Origin: a bacterium
GTDB taxonomy: Bacteria; Hydrothermota; Tepidihabitantia; SM23-42; JAOAFX01
Direction of reading: 5' to 3'
DNA length: 64,000 bases
Assembly: GCA_036382775.1 (NCBI GenBank)
Contig: DASVHD010000021.1
Coordinates: forward strand, 91,169 to 155,168
Below the pieces are notes generated by a model. The model saw only the letters and a program-made list of their open reading frames with translations, made no database searches and was not told where the DNA came from. This document shows, in pieces, positions 26,327 through 34,726 of the stretch. Within the stretch, counting starts at the first letter, position 1, and each line of letters starts with the position of its first letter. The position numbers and the translations under genes are program-made.

Positions 26327-27265
26327 CTATCCGCTAGTCAGGGTCGGATAGGTCATGTCAAAGCGGATTTTATAATAGACCCTCATGATCCATATAAGGA
26401 CGACCAGGAATAAGGCATACCATGGACACAGGATCACGGTCATGACCGTGAACAAAACACCGGGTACGCGGAAAGACGCGATCGTCATGTTCCGGCTGAC
26501 CTCTTGCTTAACGAAGTAATATACCGCGGCATAAATAAACAATGGAAAGGATAATGCGGCTGGTATCAGGCAGACAAAATCCCTGCGCAGGATCGATACG
26601 CAGATCGCGCCAGCCATGAGGATGGTGGATGCTATGTAAGAAGCGCCTTCCTTGAGAAAAACCGCGGTCGTGATGTCGCCTGCATTCTCATCACCCTCCA
26701 TATCGACTATCGTCGTGTTGATGAACACCGCGCTGATGCTTAAAAAATAAGGACCAAAGAACCAGAACATAGCGGGTTCAAATTGGCGGACGACAAGCCA
26801 GCCCACGGCAAAATTAACCATACCATAGCCGATGCCGTTGCTCAACGTATCAAGGATCGGCTTGCCTTTTAATTTAAAAGGCGGTACCGAATAAAGGATC
26901 CCCATGACCAGCGAAATAACAATAAAGATAATAAATATGGCATTATATCTGAACGACAGCGCGATCGCGACCGCCCAGATCAGGAACATTTCAATATACG
27001 CTCCCATTTTTGTCACGTATCCGCCTGACAAAAGGAATAGTTTTTTGTTTATTGTATCGGTCTCAATATCCATTATCTGGTTTAAGATATAAACGCCACC
27101 CATGATGAAAGTGTAAATGAGCAGCGGAACGGATATTTGCCGCGTAAATCCGTTTTTACCGACCGCAAGGTAAACACCGATCAAGAGAAAATCCCAGCAT
27201 GGGATGAGTATCAGGGGTCTGAGGATAAAAAGATAATCCAGCTGAAAGAGTTTTCTATTTACCAT
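26327..27265 (-). CDS. UbiA-family polyprenyl/prenyl transferase
   Basis: 312 residues with about eight membrane segments. The two Asp-rich motifs that bind magnesium-diphosphate are present: NQIMDIETDTINKK (NxxxDxxxD, about residue 64) and DMEGDENAGD (about residue 191). UbiA enzymes attach prenyl chains to aromatic rings or to glycerol phosphate, for quinones, haem, chlorophyll or archaeal-type lipids. Nothing nearby identifies the acceptor, although ispH in the window supplies precursors. The ATG shares one base with the stop of the ZIP gene upstream, so the two are translationally coupled. Confidence 0.8.
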   Translation of the reverse strand: MVNRKLFQLDYLFILRPLILIPCWDFLLIGVYLAVGKNGFTRQISVPLLIYTFIMGGVYILNQIMDIETDTINKKLFLLSGGYVTKMGAYIEMFLIWAVAIALSFRYNAIFIIFIVISLVMGILYSVPPFKLKGKPILDTLSNGIGYGMVNFAVGWLVVRQFEPAMFWFFGPYFLSISAVFINTTIVDMEGDENAGDITTAVFLKEGASYIASTILMAGAICVSILRRDFVCLIPAALSFPLFIYAAVYYFVKQEVSRNMTIASFRVPGVLFTVMTVILCPWYALFLVVLIWIMRVYYKIRFDMTYPTLTSG

Positions 27266-28011
27266 TAATCGAGCATAACCAGCAGGGCCATGATTCCTAT
27301 GCCCGCAATCATGGAGCAGAATTGCCAGATTGAGGTGGACGCGGGTTCGCAGGTCTGTAGTTCCGGTATCAGATCAGACCCGGCAATATAGATGAACCCG
27401 CCGGCAGTGATTGGCACTAAAATAATGGAAAAACCGTGCACGTACGGACCGATAACAAGCGCGATGATCGCGCCGGCGAACGCGGTAAGGCCGGTCAGGA
27501 AATTGTACAGGAGCGCTTTTTTTACCGTTATGCCGCCATGGACCAGGACGCCGAAGTCTCCGATCTCCTGGGGTATTTCGTGGAGGAGCACGGCGATCGT
27601 GGTGGCGACGCCAAGGGGGATATTAACGCTGTACGTCGCTCCGATAAGCATGCCGTCGATCAGGTTGTGCACGCCGTCGCCGACCAGGTTCATGGTGACC
27701 ACGGGATGGGGATGATGCTCGGACGTCGGAACATGGCAATGTCGCCAGCGCACGAATTTTTCCAGGATGAAAAATATCAGGATGCCCGTTACGATGAGCA
27801 ATGATGGGACGAGGTTGGGCTTTAGTTTTTCAAAGGCTTCGGGTATAAGGTGGATGAATGCGTCGCCAAACAGGCCGCCGACCGCGAAGCTCACCAGGAA
27901 CAAAAGCATGCGGTTCAGGCGTGCTTCGTTAAAGGATAGAAATAATATACCGATCAGTGAAACTATGCTGACCAGTATTACGCTGATCAGCGAATAGAAC
28001 CAGATGGTCAT
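27265..28011 (-). CDS. ZIP-family divalent metal transporter
   Basis: 248 residues with about eight membrane segments. Metal-site helices are recognisable: HNLIDGMLIGA (helix IV) and LLHEIPQEIGDFGVLVHGG (helix V), the ZIP signature with His and Glu ligands. FGDAFIHLIPEAF lies in helix II. A His-rich cytoplasmic loop (RHCHVPTSEHHPHP) between helices III and IV fits zinc or iron binding. It probably imports Zn, Fe or Mn. It overlaps the UbiA-type gene downstream by one base. No metal-regulator site is apparent upstream. Confidence 0.88.
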   Translation of the reverse strand: MTIWFYSLISVILVSIVSLIGILFLSFNEARLNRMLLFLVSFAVGGLFGDAFIHLIPEAFEKLKPNLVPSLLIVTGILIFFILEKFVRWRHCHVPTSEHHPHPVVTMNLVGDGVHNLIDGMLIGATYSVNIPLGVATTIAVLLHEIPQEIGDFGVLVHGGITVKKALLYNFLTGLTAFAGAIIALVIGPYVHGFSIILVPITAGGFIYIAGSDLIPELQTCEPASTSIWQFCSMIAGIGIMALLVMLD

Positions 28012-28067
28012 TGTCTACAAGATTTATTTGTTCGGTTATCAGAATACCAGGTCATCCGGCAGTGGGA

Positions 28068-28105
28068 ATCAGGACATCTGGATATCAGGAGCCTGATGTC
28101 CTGAT
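28068..28105. repeat. Inverted repeat downstream of rpmB
   Basis: ATCAGGACATC (28068-28078) pairs with GATGTCCTGAT (28095-28105), an 11-bp perfect stem. Variants of GATATCAG/CTGATATC surround it. Without a T run it is not a canonical terminator, but it could stabilise the rpmB 3' end. Confidence 0.5.
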
Positions 28106-28152
28106 TTACTGATATTCTGCTCTCTGATCTTCTGATATCCCGATATCCAAAG

Positions 28153-28341
28153 CTATGCCTTAACAACCTTGCCCGCGCTCAAGCAAGAAGTGCAGACGAG
28201 GACTTTTTTCGTTTTGCCGTCCACCTTGATCCGCAAGCGCTGCAGATTGACATTGAACCTTCGCTTTGTGACATTGTGAGCATGACTGATCTGTGAACCA
28301 ACCTGTGCTCCTTTGCCGCATATCGCGCATCGCCTTGCCAT
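28153..28341 (-). CDS. rpmB: 50S ribosomal protein L28
   Basis: 62 residues from ATG 28341, which has GGAG upstream; the longer reading frame upstream is not L28. MARRCAICGKGAQVGSQISH and HNVTKRRFNVNLQ are the L28 signature. CAIC and CTSC supply four cysteines, so this is the zinc-binding (C+) form, unlike the E. coli form. Loss of zinc-binding in paralogous L28 copies is a known zinc-saving strategy; only this copy is in view. It is a single gene convergent with nothing; yggS diverges from it. Confidence 0.95.
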   Translation of the reverse strand: MARRCAICGKGAQVGSQISHAHNVTKRRFNVNLQRLRIKVDGKTKKVLVCTSCLSAGKVVKA

Positions 28342-28479
28342 GTAAACACTCCTTTCAAAAGTAGGTACTGATTTGGATAGTATCCACATTTTCATGCCAA
28401 AGTCAAGATAATAGGTTTTCAAGTTGTTTCATAACTTCCAATCCTCATAACCTCTTAACTTCATTCATTACGATCGGTG

Positions 28480-28507
28480 TTGACGCTTAACGTATTATTA
28501 ATATAAT
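28480..28507 (+). promoter_or_regulatory. Promoter of the YggS-family gene
   Basis: TTGACG (28480-28485), 16-nt spacer, TATAAT (28502-28507). A short leader carries AAGAAAGGA before ATG 28530, so this one is not leaderless. Confidence 0.7.
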
Positions 28508-28529
28508 TTGTTTCAAGAAAGGATAAAAC

Positions 28530-29204
28530 ATGGCGATAACCGATAATCTCAAACAGCTGAAGGCAAAGATCAATAAAGCGGCTGCACGTTCGGGCCGTGA
28601 CCCCGGCGAGATAACACTGGTCGCCGTGACCAAGACCTTTCCCGCGGAAACGATACTCCAGGCGGTCCAGGCCGGCATCAGGATCATTGGTGAGAATCGC
28701 GTTCAGGAAGCAAAAGAAAAATTTACGTGTATCGGTGATCAAGTCGAATGGCATCTGGTCGGGCATTTACAGACAAATAAGGTTAAGGATGCATTGAAGA
28801 TCTTCTCCATGATCCACAGCATTGATTCTATACATTTAGCGCAGGAGATCGAAAAGCGCGCTGAAAAGCCGGTACGGTGCCTGATCGAGGTCAACACGTC
28901 AAAGGAAGATACTAAGTTCGGGATTGAACCCGGTAAGTTATTTGAATTCTATGAATCAGTCAAAAATTTCAAAAAAATCGATATCCAGGGTTTAATGACC
29001 ATCGGTCCGGGGTGGGCAATAACCGATCCGGAGGCGTCAAGGCCCTGTTTTAAACTGCTGCGCGAACTGCGCGACGAATTGAGTCAGGCGAACGACACTC
29101 AACTGTCCGTGCTGTCCATGGGCATGACCTCGGATTATGAAGTTGCGATCGAGGAGGGTTCCACCATGATCCGCGTGGGTACGGCGATTTTCGGCCAAAG
29201 ATAA
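28530..29204 (+). CDS. YggS family PLP-binding protein (PLP homeostasis protein)
   Basis: 224 residues, family length. It has a single-domain TIM-barrel that binds pyridoxal phosphate, with the Schiff-base lysine in LVAVTKTFPAETI (about residue 35). RIIGENRVQEAKEKF, WHLVGHLQTNKVK, LIEVNTSKEDTKFGI, MTIGP and LSMGMTSDYEVAIEEGSTMI are the conserved blocks, and the last two bind the phosphate. It is known to regulate free PLP levels and amino-acid metabolism and has no enzymatic activity of its own. It is transcribed alone and is followed at once by a mobile-element-like repeat. Confidence 0.95.
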   Translation: MAITDNLKQLKAKINKAAARSGRDPGEITLVAVTKTFPAETILQAVQAGIRIIGENRVQEAKEKFTCIGDQVEWHLVGHLQTNKVKDALKIFSMIHSIDSIHLAQEIEKRAEKPVRCLIEVNTSKEDTKFGIEPGKLFEFYESVKNFKKIDIQGLMTIGPGWAITDPEASRPCFKLLRELRDELSQANDTQLSVLSMGMTSDYEVAIEEGSTMIRVGTAIFGQR

Positions 29205-29210
29205 AGCAAC

Positions 29211-29450
29211 TGGGGTCAAATCTTCAATCTTCAATCTCAATGCGTATTATATTTAGATATAAAGTTTGTTTGTTAATGGCTCGCTCTCTACGGAGTTTAG
29301 GTCCGGGTGTCTTTTGTTATGTCCCTGGTTGGGGTAACTAGGACCATCGTCTAACGATTGAGTTGCAGTAAGATTCCGTTGTACAAGCCAATCTTGCGTT
29401 AGCCAAAAATAGCCCTTGGTCTGTAATTGAAGATTGAAGATTTGACCCCA
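29211..29450. mobile_element. 240-bp MITE-like element with perfect 25-bp terminal inverted repeats
   Basis: Positions 29211-29235 (beginning TGGGGTCAAATCTTCAATC) are repeated as exact reverse complement at 29426-29450. The arms contain a short tandem TCTTCAA. The 190 bp between are non-coding in all frames. The TGGGGTCAAAT ends resemble palindromes associated with REP/IS200-type (Y1) transposases in other bacteria, but no transposase is present here, so the element would be non-autonomous. It sits 7 nt past the yggS stop and 21 nt before the M1 peptidase stop and may act as a terminator for both. Confidence 0.75.
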
Positions 29451-29470
29451 GAATGCCTAAAAGTATAATT

Positions 29471-31414
29471 CTACTTAATGATCACTATCTTCCTGGTCAC
29501 AATACTAGACTCGGTTTGGAGTTTCAGAAAATACACGCCTGAAGCCAGGTTTCCCAGCCGAGCTGAATACCTGCCCGCTGGTCTGTAGCCGTTGAACAGG
29601 TCCCGCACCAGCTTGCCGGTTGCGTCATAAACCGCGAGCCGCAAACTGCCTGAACCGTTCACTGAATATTCTATGGATTGATCTGTGACCGGATTGGAGC
29701 TCAAGTAGATAGTGCCTTTAACAGCAGTATTCACGGCAACCTCTTCAACCCCAACATAAATACTTGATTCACACAATATCCAGGTGTCCGGATCAAAAAC
29801 GATCGAAGACACATTCTGCGAAACCGTGAATTCGGCGTGCTGGGGAGAGGCCGTGACCGGAATATTGACGGTCGTGTCCTTGCCGGTCAGGTGCAGGAGG
29901 ATCTGCACGGGCATGTGAAACACCGGGGGCGCGTTGGTCTGAACCTGGTATATGTTGGTTTTGAAAAGGTAATTAGGACCCGAAGCATTGCAAATCCAGT
30001 AAGCATTGTATTCCGGATGTCCCTGCCCGTACACCCATTCGTCGAAAAACCACGCCAGGTCCGTACCGTAGGTCTGATTGAAGATGCGCTCGATGTCCTC
30101 GGTATTGGCGCATTTGTAGGCAAAGGAATCAAGGTAAGCATTGATGCCAGCAAAATACAGGGGCTGATTCAAGTATCGCAGCATATGGTATACCCAGGAC
30201 GCTTTGCAGTATGAATATCCCCAGCTGAAGATATCATTGGTCGGCGGGTTGTACAGGGGCCTGCGGTTTGATGCATCTTCAGTGAAGTAATCCGTGGCTC
30301 GGCTTTGCATGGTCGATATGAAATTCGCGTGGCCAAACCGGTACCAGTTGTAATTGGCGTCGCTGTACGTAGCAAAGCCTTCATTGAGCCAGATATCGCG
30401 GAAATCCACACATGTAACCATATCCCCGCCCCACTGGTGAGATAGTTCATGAGCCATGCCGTTCTCGCTGCTGTTGACGATCCAGTTGCGGTGGATCGTG
30501 GTCTGTTCCTGGTGTTCCATCCCGCCCCAGGCAAATGGATAGACCGCGTCCTGGCCATAGCGGTCAAACGGGTAATCAACATACATCGAATCGAACAAAT
30601 ACATCGCCGTTGGCACATATTGAAAAGCAATCCGAGACTGCGCTGAATCTTCAGGCCACATGAAATGCCTGATCTCGATCGAATCGCCGGCTGCCGGGTG
30701 AAACCATTGTGACCAGCGGGCGAACCGCGAGATCCCGAAATGCATGAGATAGGTGGTGATCGGATAATTTTCCTGGTACGTGAAGGTCCGGGTATTGCCC
30801 GGGTTTGTGACCAGGCTCGTCAAGGCACCGTTTGCCGCCACGTAGAAGCTATCCGGCGTCGTGATCTTTATGATGCAACCCTGCTCTGCTTTGTCAAAAG
30901 GTTCATCGTAGCAGGGCATCCAGCGCCGCGCGTCCCAGGGTTCGCTCATGGTATAACCGACCGCATGCCGCGTAGTCGCGTTGTAGTTTCGCGGGTAATA
31001 AATAAAGCCGTACTGGCTTGCCGTGACCGACCATGAGCCATGGTACCGGATATATATCGTGAACGAGTCGTTTATGTTATAAGGCGTGGGCAGGTTTATG
31101 TGCAGCGTTTCACTCACCGACGCGTATGTCGCGTTGACGCCGTTAACCCTTACCGAGTCCGTTATAATGGTAATGCGGTTTAGCGTGACAGAAGTCAGGT
31201 TGTTGACATTGCTACGGCACTTTATCTGGTTCGTACCTGAAAGACTGCGGTTATTCATAAGCACGGTCAGGTCCAGTTCATACTTCAGCACATCAAAGGA
31301 ATGGGTGGAATCTTTGAAAAAATTGAGAGCTGCCGGATGATTGCACATGGTTTTTGTTTCGTAAAAATCCGGGCTCCAGGTTGCCTGCGTGATCAAACAA
31401 ATAAAAAGAAGCAT
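29471..31414 (-). CDS. Secreted M1-family metallopeptidase with C-terminal sorting domain
   Basis: 647 residues. The short signal MLLFICLITQATW is weak and the true start could differ slightly, but GGAAGGAGG lies directly upstream. The N-terminal aminopeptidase-N-like beta domain spans roughly residues 25-210. The catalytic domain has the substrate motif GGMEHQEQ (GAMEN-like), the zinc site HELSHQWGGD and the third ligand Glu in WLNEGFATYSD. Unlike long aminopeptidase N forms it lacks the large helical C-domain. The last 75 residues are a sorting domain: LSSNPVTDQSIEYSV, LAVYDATGKLVRDLF, SGVYFLKLQTESS. It is probably a surface aminopeptidase cooperating with the subtilase at 18583-21345 in peptide use. 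Confidence 0.9.
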   Translation of the reverse strand: MLLFICLITQATWSPDFYETKTMCNHPAALNFFKDSTHSFDVLKYELDLTVLMNNRSLSGTNQIKCRSNVNNLTSVTLNRITIITDSVRVNGVNATYASVSETLHINLPTPYNINDSFTIYIRYHGSWSVTASQYGFIYYPRNYNATTRHAVGYTMSEPWDARRWMPCYDEPFDKAEQGCIIKITTPDSFYVAANGALTSLVTNPGNTRTFTYQENYPITTYLMHFGISRFARWSQWFHPAAGDSIEIRHFMWPEDSAQSRIAFQYVPTAMYLFDSMYVDYPFDRYGQDAVYPFAWGGMEHQEQTTIHRNWIVNSSENGMAHELSHQWGGDMVTCVDFRDIWLNEGFATYSDANYNWYRFGHANFISTMQSRATDYFTEDASNRRPLYNPPTNDIFSWGYSYCKASWVYHMLRYLNQPLYFAGINAYLDSFAYKCANTEDIERIFNQTYGTDLAWFFDEWVYGQGHPEYNAYWICNASGPNYLFKTNIYQVQTNAPPVFHMPVQILLHLTGKDTTVNIPVTASPQHAEFTVSQNVSSIVFDPDTWILCESSIYVGVEEVAVNTAVKGTIYLSSNPVTDQSIEYSVNGSGSLRLAVYDATGKLVRDLFNGYRPAGRYSARLGNLASGVYFLKLQTESSIVTRKIVIIK

Positions 31415-31439
31415 AAAACCTCCTTCCTTGAAAAAAGAG

Positions 31440-31550
31440 AGAATTAGTTATTTTGTAATTACGTTATTACGTAATTACAAATAACTCAATAACATAATAA
31501 CACAATTACACAGTTACCCAATTACTAAATTACCTAATAACTAATAAGTA
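31440..31550. repeat. AT-rich hairpin and AATTAC-type degenerate repeats
   Basis: A 12-bp perfect hairpin, TTGTAATTACGT-TATT-ACGTAATTACAA (31453-31480), is followed by several spaced copies of AATTAC/AATAAC. They lie between the divergent M1 peptidase and kinase genes. No open frame is seen. Confidence 0.5.
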
Positions 31551-31597
31551 TAATGTTGTTCATCTTGTTGTCAATGGGCACCAAAACCAGCATTGGC

Positions 31598-31625
31598 TTG
31601 ACTTACTGAAAATGCGAGCTATAAT
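31598..31625 (+). promoter_or_regulatory. Promoter of the uridine-kinase-like gene, leaderless type
   Basis: TTGACT (31598-31603), 16-nt spacer, TATAAT (31620-31625), then 8 nt to ATG 31634. No Shine-Dalgarno. Confidence 0.7.
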
Positions 31626-31633
31626 CACCTGCG

Positions 31634-33118
31634 ATGGATATTGATAAACAGGGCATTGATGACCTGAATCGGTTGAATTACTGGCGCCGCTACCAGTCCA
31701 CGCTGTCGTTCGTGCTGTTCATGGCGGTAAGGAAGGAGTTTCCTAAATACCGTTTGCGGATCGAACATTCCATGAGCCAGGGATTTTACTGCTACCTTGA
31801 TCGACCGCTTAAATTAAAGCAGGTCGAAAAGTTGAAACTGCGGATGCGCAAGATCGTCTGGCAGAACCTGCCCATACGGAATTTTACCATACCGGTAACG
31901 CAGGCTGTTTGTCTTTTCAAAAAGCAGGGTTCTATTGATAAGATCGAGCTGCTCCGTGATTGCCCGGTAAAGACACTGCGAGTGAGTAAACTGGCCGGTC
32001 TGTTTGATGCTTTTGGCATGCCGCCCCTGGATTCGACAGGAAAAGCGATGTTCTTTGACATCAGGCTGTTCAGTCCCGGTTTTGTCCTGCTTTTTCCGTT
32101 CTGGCAGGATCTAAACGCAATGGCACCTTATATCCCCCAGCTCAAATTGGCAAGAATATTCAACGAATACGGAGAATGGGTGAACATTCTGGGTGTTGCC
32201 GATGTGGCGGACCTCAATAGAGCGGTCGAAGTCAGCCGGGGTTCTGAGATCATCAAGGTCAGCGAGGCGCTGCACGAGAAAAAGATCGTCTATATCGCAG
32301 ACCGCATTACCAGGGGAAAAAGAAAGATCGTGCTGATCGCCGGTCCCAGCAGCGCGGGCAAGACGACCTTCACTAAAAGGCTGGCGATCCAGCTTCTGGT
32401 GAACGAACTCAAGCCCAAGATCATTTCCGTTGACGATTATTTTTTCCCGCATTGCCTGACGCCGCGCGATGAGTATGGCCAGCTTGATTTCGAATCAATA
32501 AAAGCTGTGGACACAGCACTGCTCAACCGTCATCTGGAGGCGGTTATCCAGCAGCATAAAGTAAAAATGCCCCGGTTCAATTTTATCAAAGGCACGCGGG
32601 AATCCGGAGATACCATGTTCCTGCCGGATAACGGCGTGCTCCTGGTCGAGGGCATTCATTGCCTTAATGAGGAACTCACCTATCGTATACCCAAGCGGGT
32701 CAAATTTAAAATATACATCAGCGCCCTGACGCAGCTCAATATCGACGACCACAACCGGATCTCGACGACCGACACCAGGACGATCCGGCGCCTTGCCAGG
32801 GATACGCATTACCGTGGTTACTCTGCGCAGAGAGTGCTGAGCCACTGGGGAAAAGTTAGGCGCGGCGAAGAGAGGAACATCTATCCATTCCAGGAAGAGG
32901 CTGATGAGATGTTCAATTCTGCGCTTATTTATGAACCGTCAGTTCTGAAAGAATTTTGCGTGCCGATCCTCAGGCAGATCGGGTCACATGACCCGACATA
33001 TCCTGAAGCGCGGCGGCTGCTGAATTATTTCTCATTGTTCTATCATCTTCCGAACCGGTATGTGCCATCAAATTCGATCCTGAGAGAATTCATCGGCGGT
33101 TCTTCGTTCGTGTATTAG
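31634..33118 (+). CDS. Uridine kinase-like nucleoside kinase with N-terminal extension
   Basis: 494 residues. The C-terminal half (from about 230) is a P-loop kinase of the uridine kinase/phosphoribulokinase group: Walker A GPSSAGKTTFTKRL, then SVDDYFFPHCLTPRDEYGQ (substrate Asp loop), LLVEGIHCLNEELT and RLARDTHYRGYSA (lid). The N-terminal 220 residues resemble the region that precedes the kinase in two-domain bacterial proteins of this type, related to the editing and catalytic parts of threonyl-tRNA synthetase. It presumably phosphorylates uridine, cytidine or another nucleoside; the substrate is not certain. Single gene, leaderless. Confidence 0.82.
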   Translation: MDIDKQGIDDLNRLNYWRRYQSTLSFVLFMAVRKEFPKYRLRIEHSMSQGFYCYLDRPLKLKQVEKLKLRMRKIVWQNLPIRNFTIPVTQAVCLFKKQGSIDKIELLRDCPVKTLRVSKLAGLFDAFGMPPLDSTGKAMFFDIRLFSPGFVLLFPFWQDLNAMAPYIPQLKLARIFNEYGEWVNILGVADVADLNRAVEVSRGSEIIKVSEALHEKKIVYIADRITRGKRKIVLIAGPSSAGKTTFTKRLAIQLLVNELKPKIISVDDYFFPHCLTPRDEYGQLDFESIKAVDTALLNRHLEAVIQQHKVKMPRFNFIKGTRESGDTMFLPDNGVLLVEGIHCLNEELTYRIPKRVKFKIYISALTQLNIDDHNRISTTDTRTIRRLARDTHYRGYSAQRVLSHWGKVRRGEERNIYPFQEEADEMFNSALIYEPSVLKEFCVPILRQIGSHDPTYPEARRLLNYFSLFYHLPNRYVPSNSILREFIGGSSFVY

Positions 33119-33168
33119 TATGGAAGAATGCCGCCGCTTTTACTGCTAAATTTTCATCTAAGTAGACA

Positions 33169-33196
33169 TTGACTTTGCCAGAAGTATATATATAAT
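33169..33196 (+). promoter_or_regulatory. Promoter of the aconitase-citrate synthase-isocitrate dehydrogenase cluster
   Basis: TTGACT (33169-33174), 16-nt spacer, TATAAT (33191-33196). The predicted leader is about 160 nt long, with ATGGAGG before ATG 33364. Confidence 0.6.
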
Positions 33197-33363
33197 AGTA
33201 ACTGGAGATCAAGACATTCATTGGGGATTTATCTAATAAAATATCGAAATACCGGTAGTTTTTATCATAAATGTTTGTGATCAAAGCTTGTTTTGCCTGA
33301 TAAACCGGATGTTTTTTTACATTCATAAGTTTGTCATAGAAATCAGCAAACCATGGAGGTATT

Positions 33364-34695
33364 ATGGGGAAAACCTTGGCTGAGAAGATCCTATCCGAGA
33401 AAAGCGGAACCGACGCGGTCGCGGGCAGCATTGTCATAGCAAGAGTGGATGTCGCTGCGTTCCAGGACGGGACTGGCCCTCTGGGTGTGCGCCAGATGCT
33501 AAAGATGAAGATCGAAAAAGTAAAGGCACCGAAAGCAATCTTTTTTCTTGATCATGCCGCTCCTTCACCACGAAAAGAATTATCCAATGACCATATGCTT
33601 TTGCGCGAGTTCTGTGGTCGTTCCGGCGCGATCCTCTCCGAGATCGGCGAGGGCGTGATCCACCAGCGGTTGGTCGAGTCCTACGCAAAACCAGGCGACG
33701 TGGTCATCGGCGCGGATTCGCACTCATGCACGTCAGGCGCGCTGGGCGCTTTTGCCACGGGAATGGGTTCGACCGATGTCGCGATCGGCATGTCGATGGG
33801 ACGCACATGGTTCAAGGTCCCGGAAACCTTCCGGATCGAGGTTACGGGAAAATTCCAATCCGGTGTAGTGTCGAAGGACCTGATACTGTATCTTATCGGC
33901 ATGATCGGCGCCGATGGTGCAACTTATAAAGCGCTCGAATTCGGGGGCAGCGCGATCGAAGCGATGTCCATGGAATCACGCTTTGTGCTTTCCAATATGG
34001 CGGTCGAAGCCGGAGCCAAGACCGGTCTTGTGGCATCGGACAACACGACCAAGGCGTACTTAAAGTCCAGGGGCAGGCTTAATGATTGGAAACCGCTTGC
34101 TCCAGACAAGGATGCGAAATACGAACGCGTTATCGAGATCGACGCGTCCAAACTGGAACCGCAGGTCGCTTATCCGCATACCGTGGACAATACCAAGTCT
34201 ATCAAAGATGCGCAGGGGATTAAGGTCAACCAGGTTTTTATCGGAACATGCACCAATGGCCGGATCGAAGACCTGAAGGTCGCGGCAAAGATCTTCAAGG
34301 GAAAACACGTCGCTCCCGGCGTCAGACTGATCATTGACCCGGCATCCCGGGATGTGTTTATTGATGCTATGAAGCTCGGGTTTCTGGATGTCTGCGTACG
34401 CGCCGGCGCTATCGTGATGGGTCCTGGCTGCGGTCCCTGCGTGGGCGTGCACGAGGGTATTCTGGGAGACGGCGAAGTGTGTCTTTCCACGGCAAACCGC
34501 AATTTCAAGGGAAGAATGGGAAATCCGGAAGCGTTCGTATACCTTTCTTCGCCGGCTACGGCTGCGTGTTCGGCTTTGACCGGCGTGATAACAGACCCGC
34601 GGGGATTTTTCGCGGGGAAGGTCAGAACAAAGCCGGCAAAGAAAGCGCTGAGCCGGGGAAAGAGCAAGATCAAAACTAGAAAAAAGAAAAAATAA
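33364..34695 (+). CDS. Aconitase/isopropylmalate dehydratase family, large subunit, with basic C-terminal tail
   Basis: 443 residues. The split LeuC/HacA-type large subunit carries the [4Fe-4S] cluster. Cluster cysteines are seen in ADSHSCTSGALGAF, IGTCTNGRIEDL and GPGCGPCVGVHEG; DHAAPSPRKEL matches the active-site His-Asp region. The subunit partner is at 36051-36551. Because citrate synthase lies between the two subunits and isocitrate dehydrogenase follows, the likely reaction is citrate to isocitrate, not isopropylmalate or homoaconitate conversion; that is inferred from context. The last 25 residues form an unusual Lys/Arg-rich tail ending KIKTRKKKK that the family does not normally have. 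Confidence 0.85.
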   Translation: MGKTLAEKILSEKSGTDAVAGSIVIARVDVAAFQDGTGPLGVRQMLKMKIEKVKAPKAIFFLDHAAPSPRKELSNDHMLLREFCGRSGAILSEIGEGVIHQRLVESYAKPGDVVIGADSHSCTSGALGAFATGMGSTDVAIGMSMGRTWFKVPETFRIEVTGKFQSGVVSKDLILYLIGMIGADGATYKALEFGGSAIEAMSMESRFVLSNMAVEAGAKTGLVASDNTTKAYLKSRGRLNDWKPLAPDKDAKYERVIEIDASKLEPQVAYPHTVDNTKSIKDAQGIKVNQVFIGTCTNGRIEDLKVAAKIFKGKHVAPGVRLIIDPASRDVFIDAMKLGFLDVCVRAGAIVMGPGCGPCVGVHEGILGDGEVCLSTANRNFKGRMGNPEAFVYLSSPATAACSALTGVITDPRGFFAGKVRTKPAKKALSRGKSKIKTRKKKK

Positions 34696-34726
34696 TCAAA
34701 CAATTATACTAACAGAGGAGGATTGA

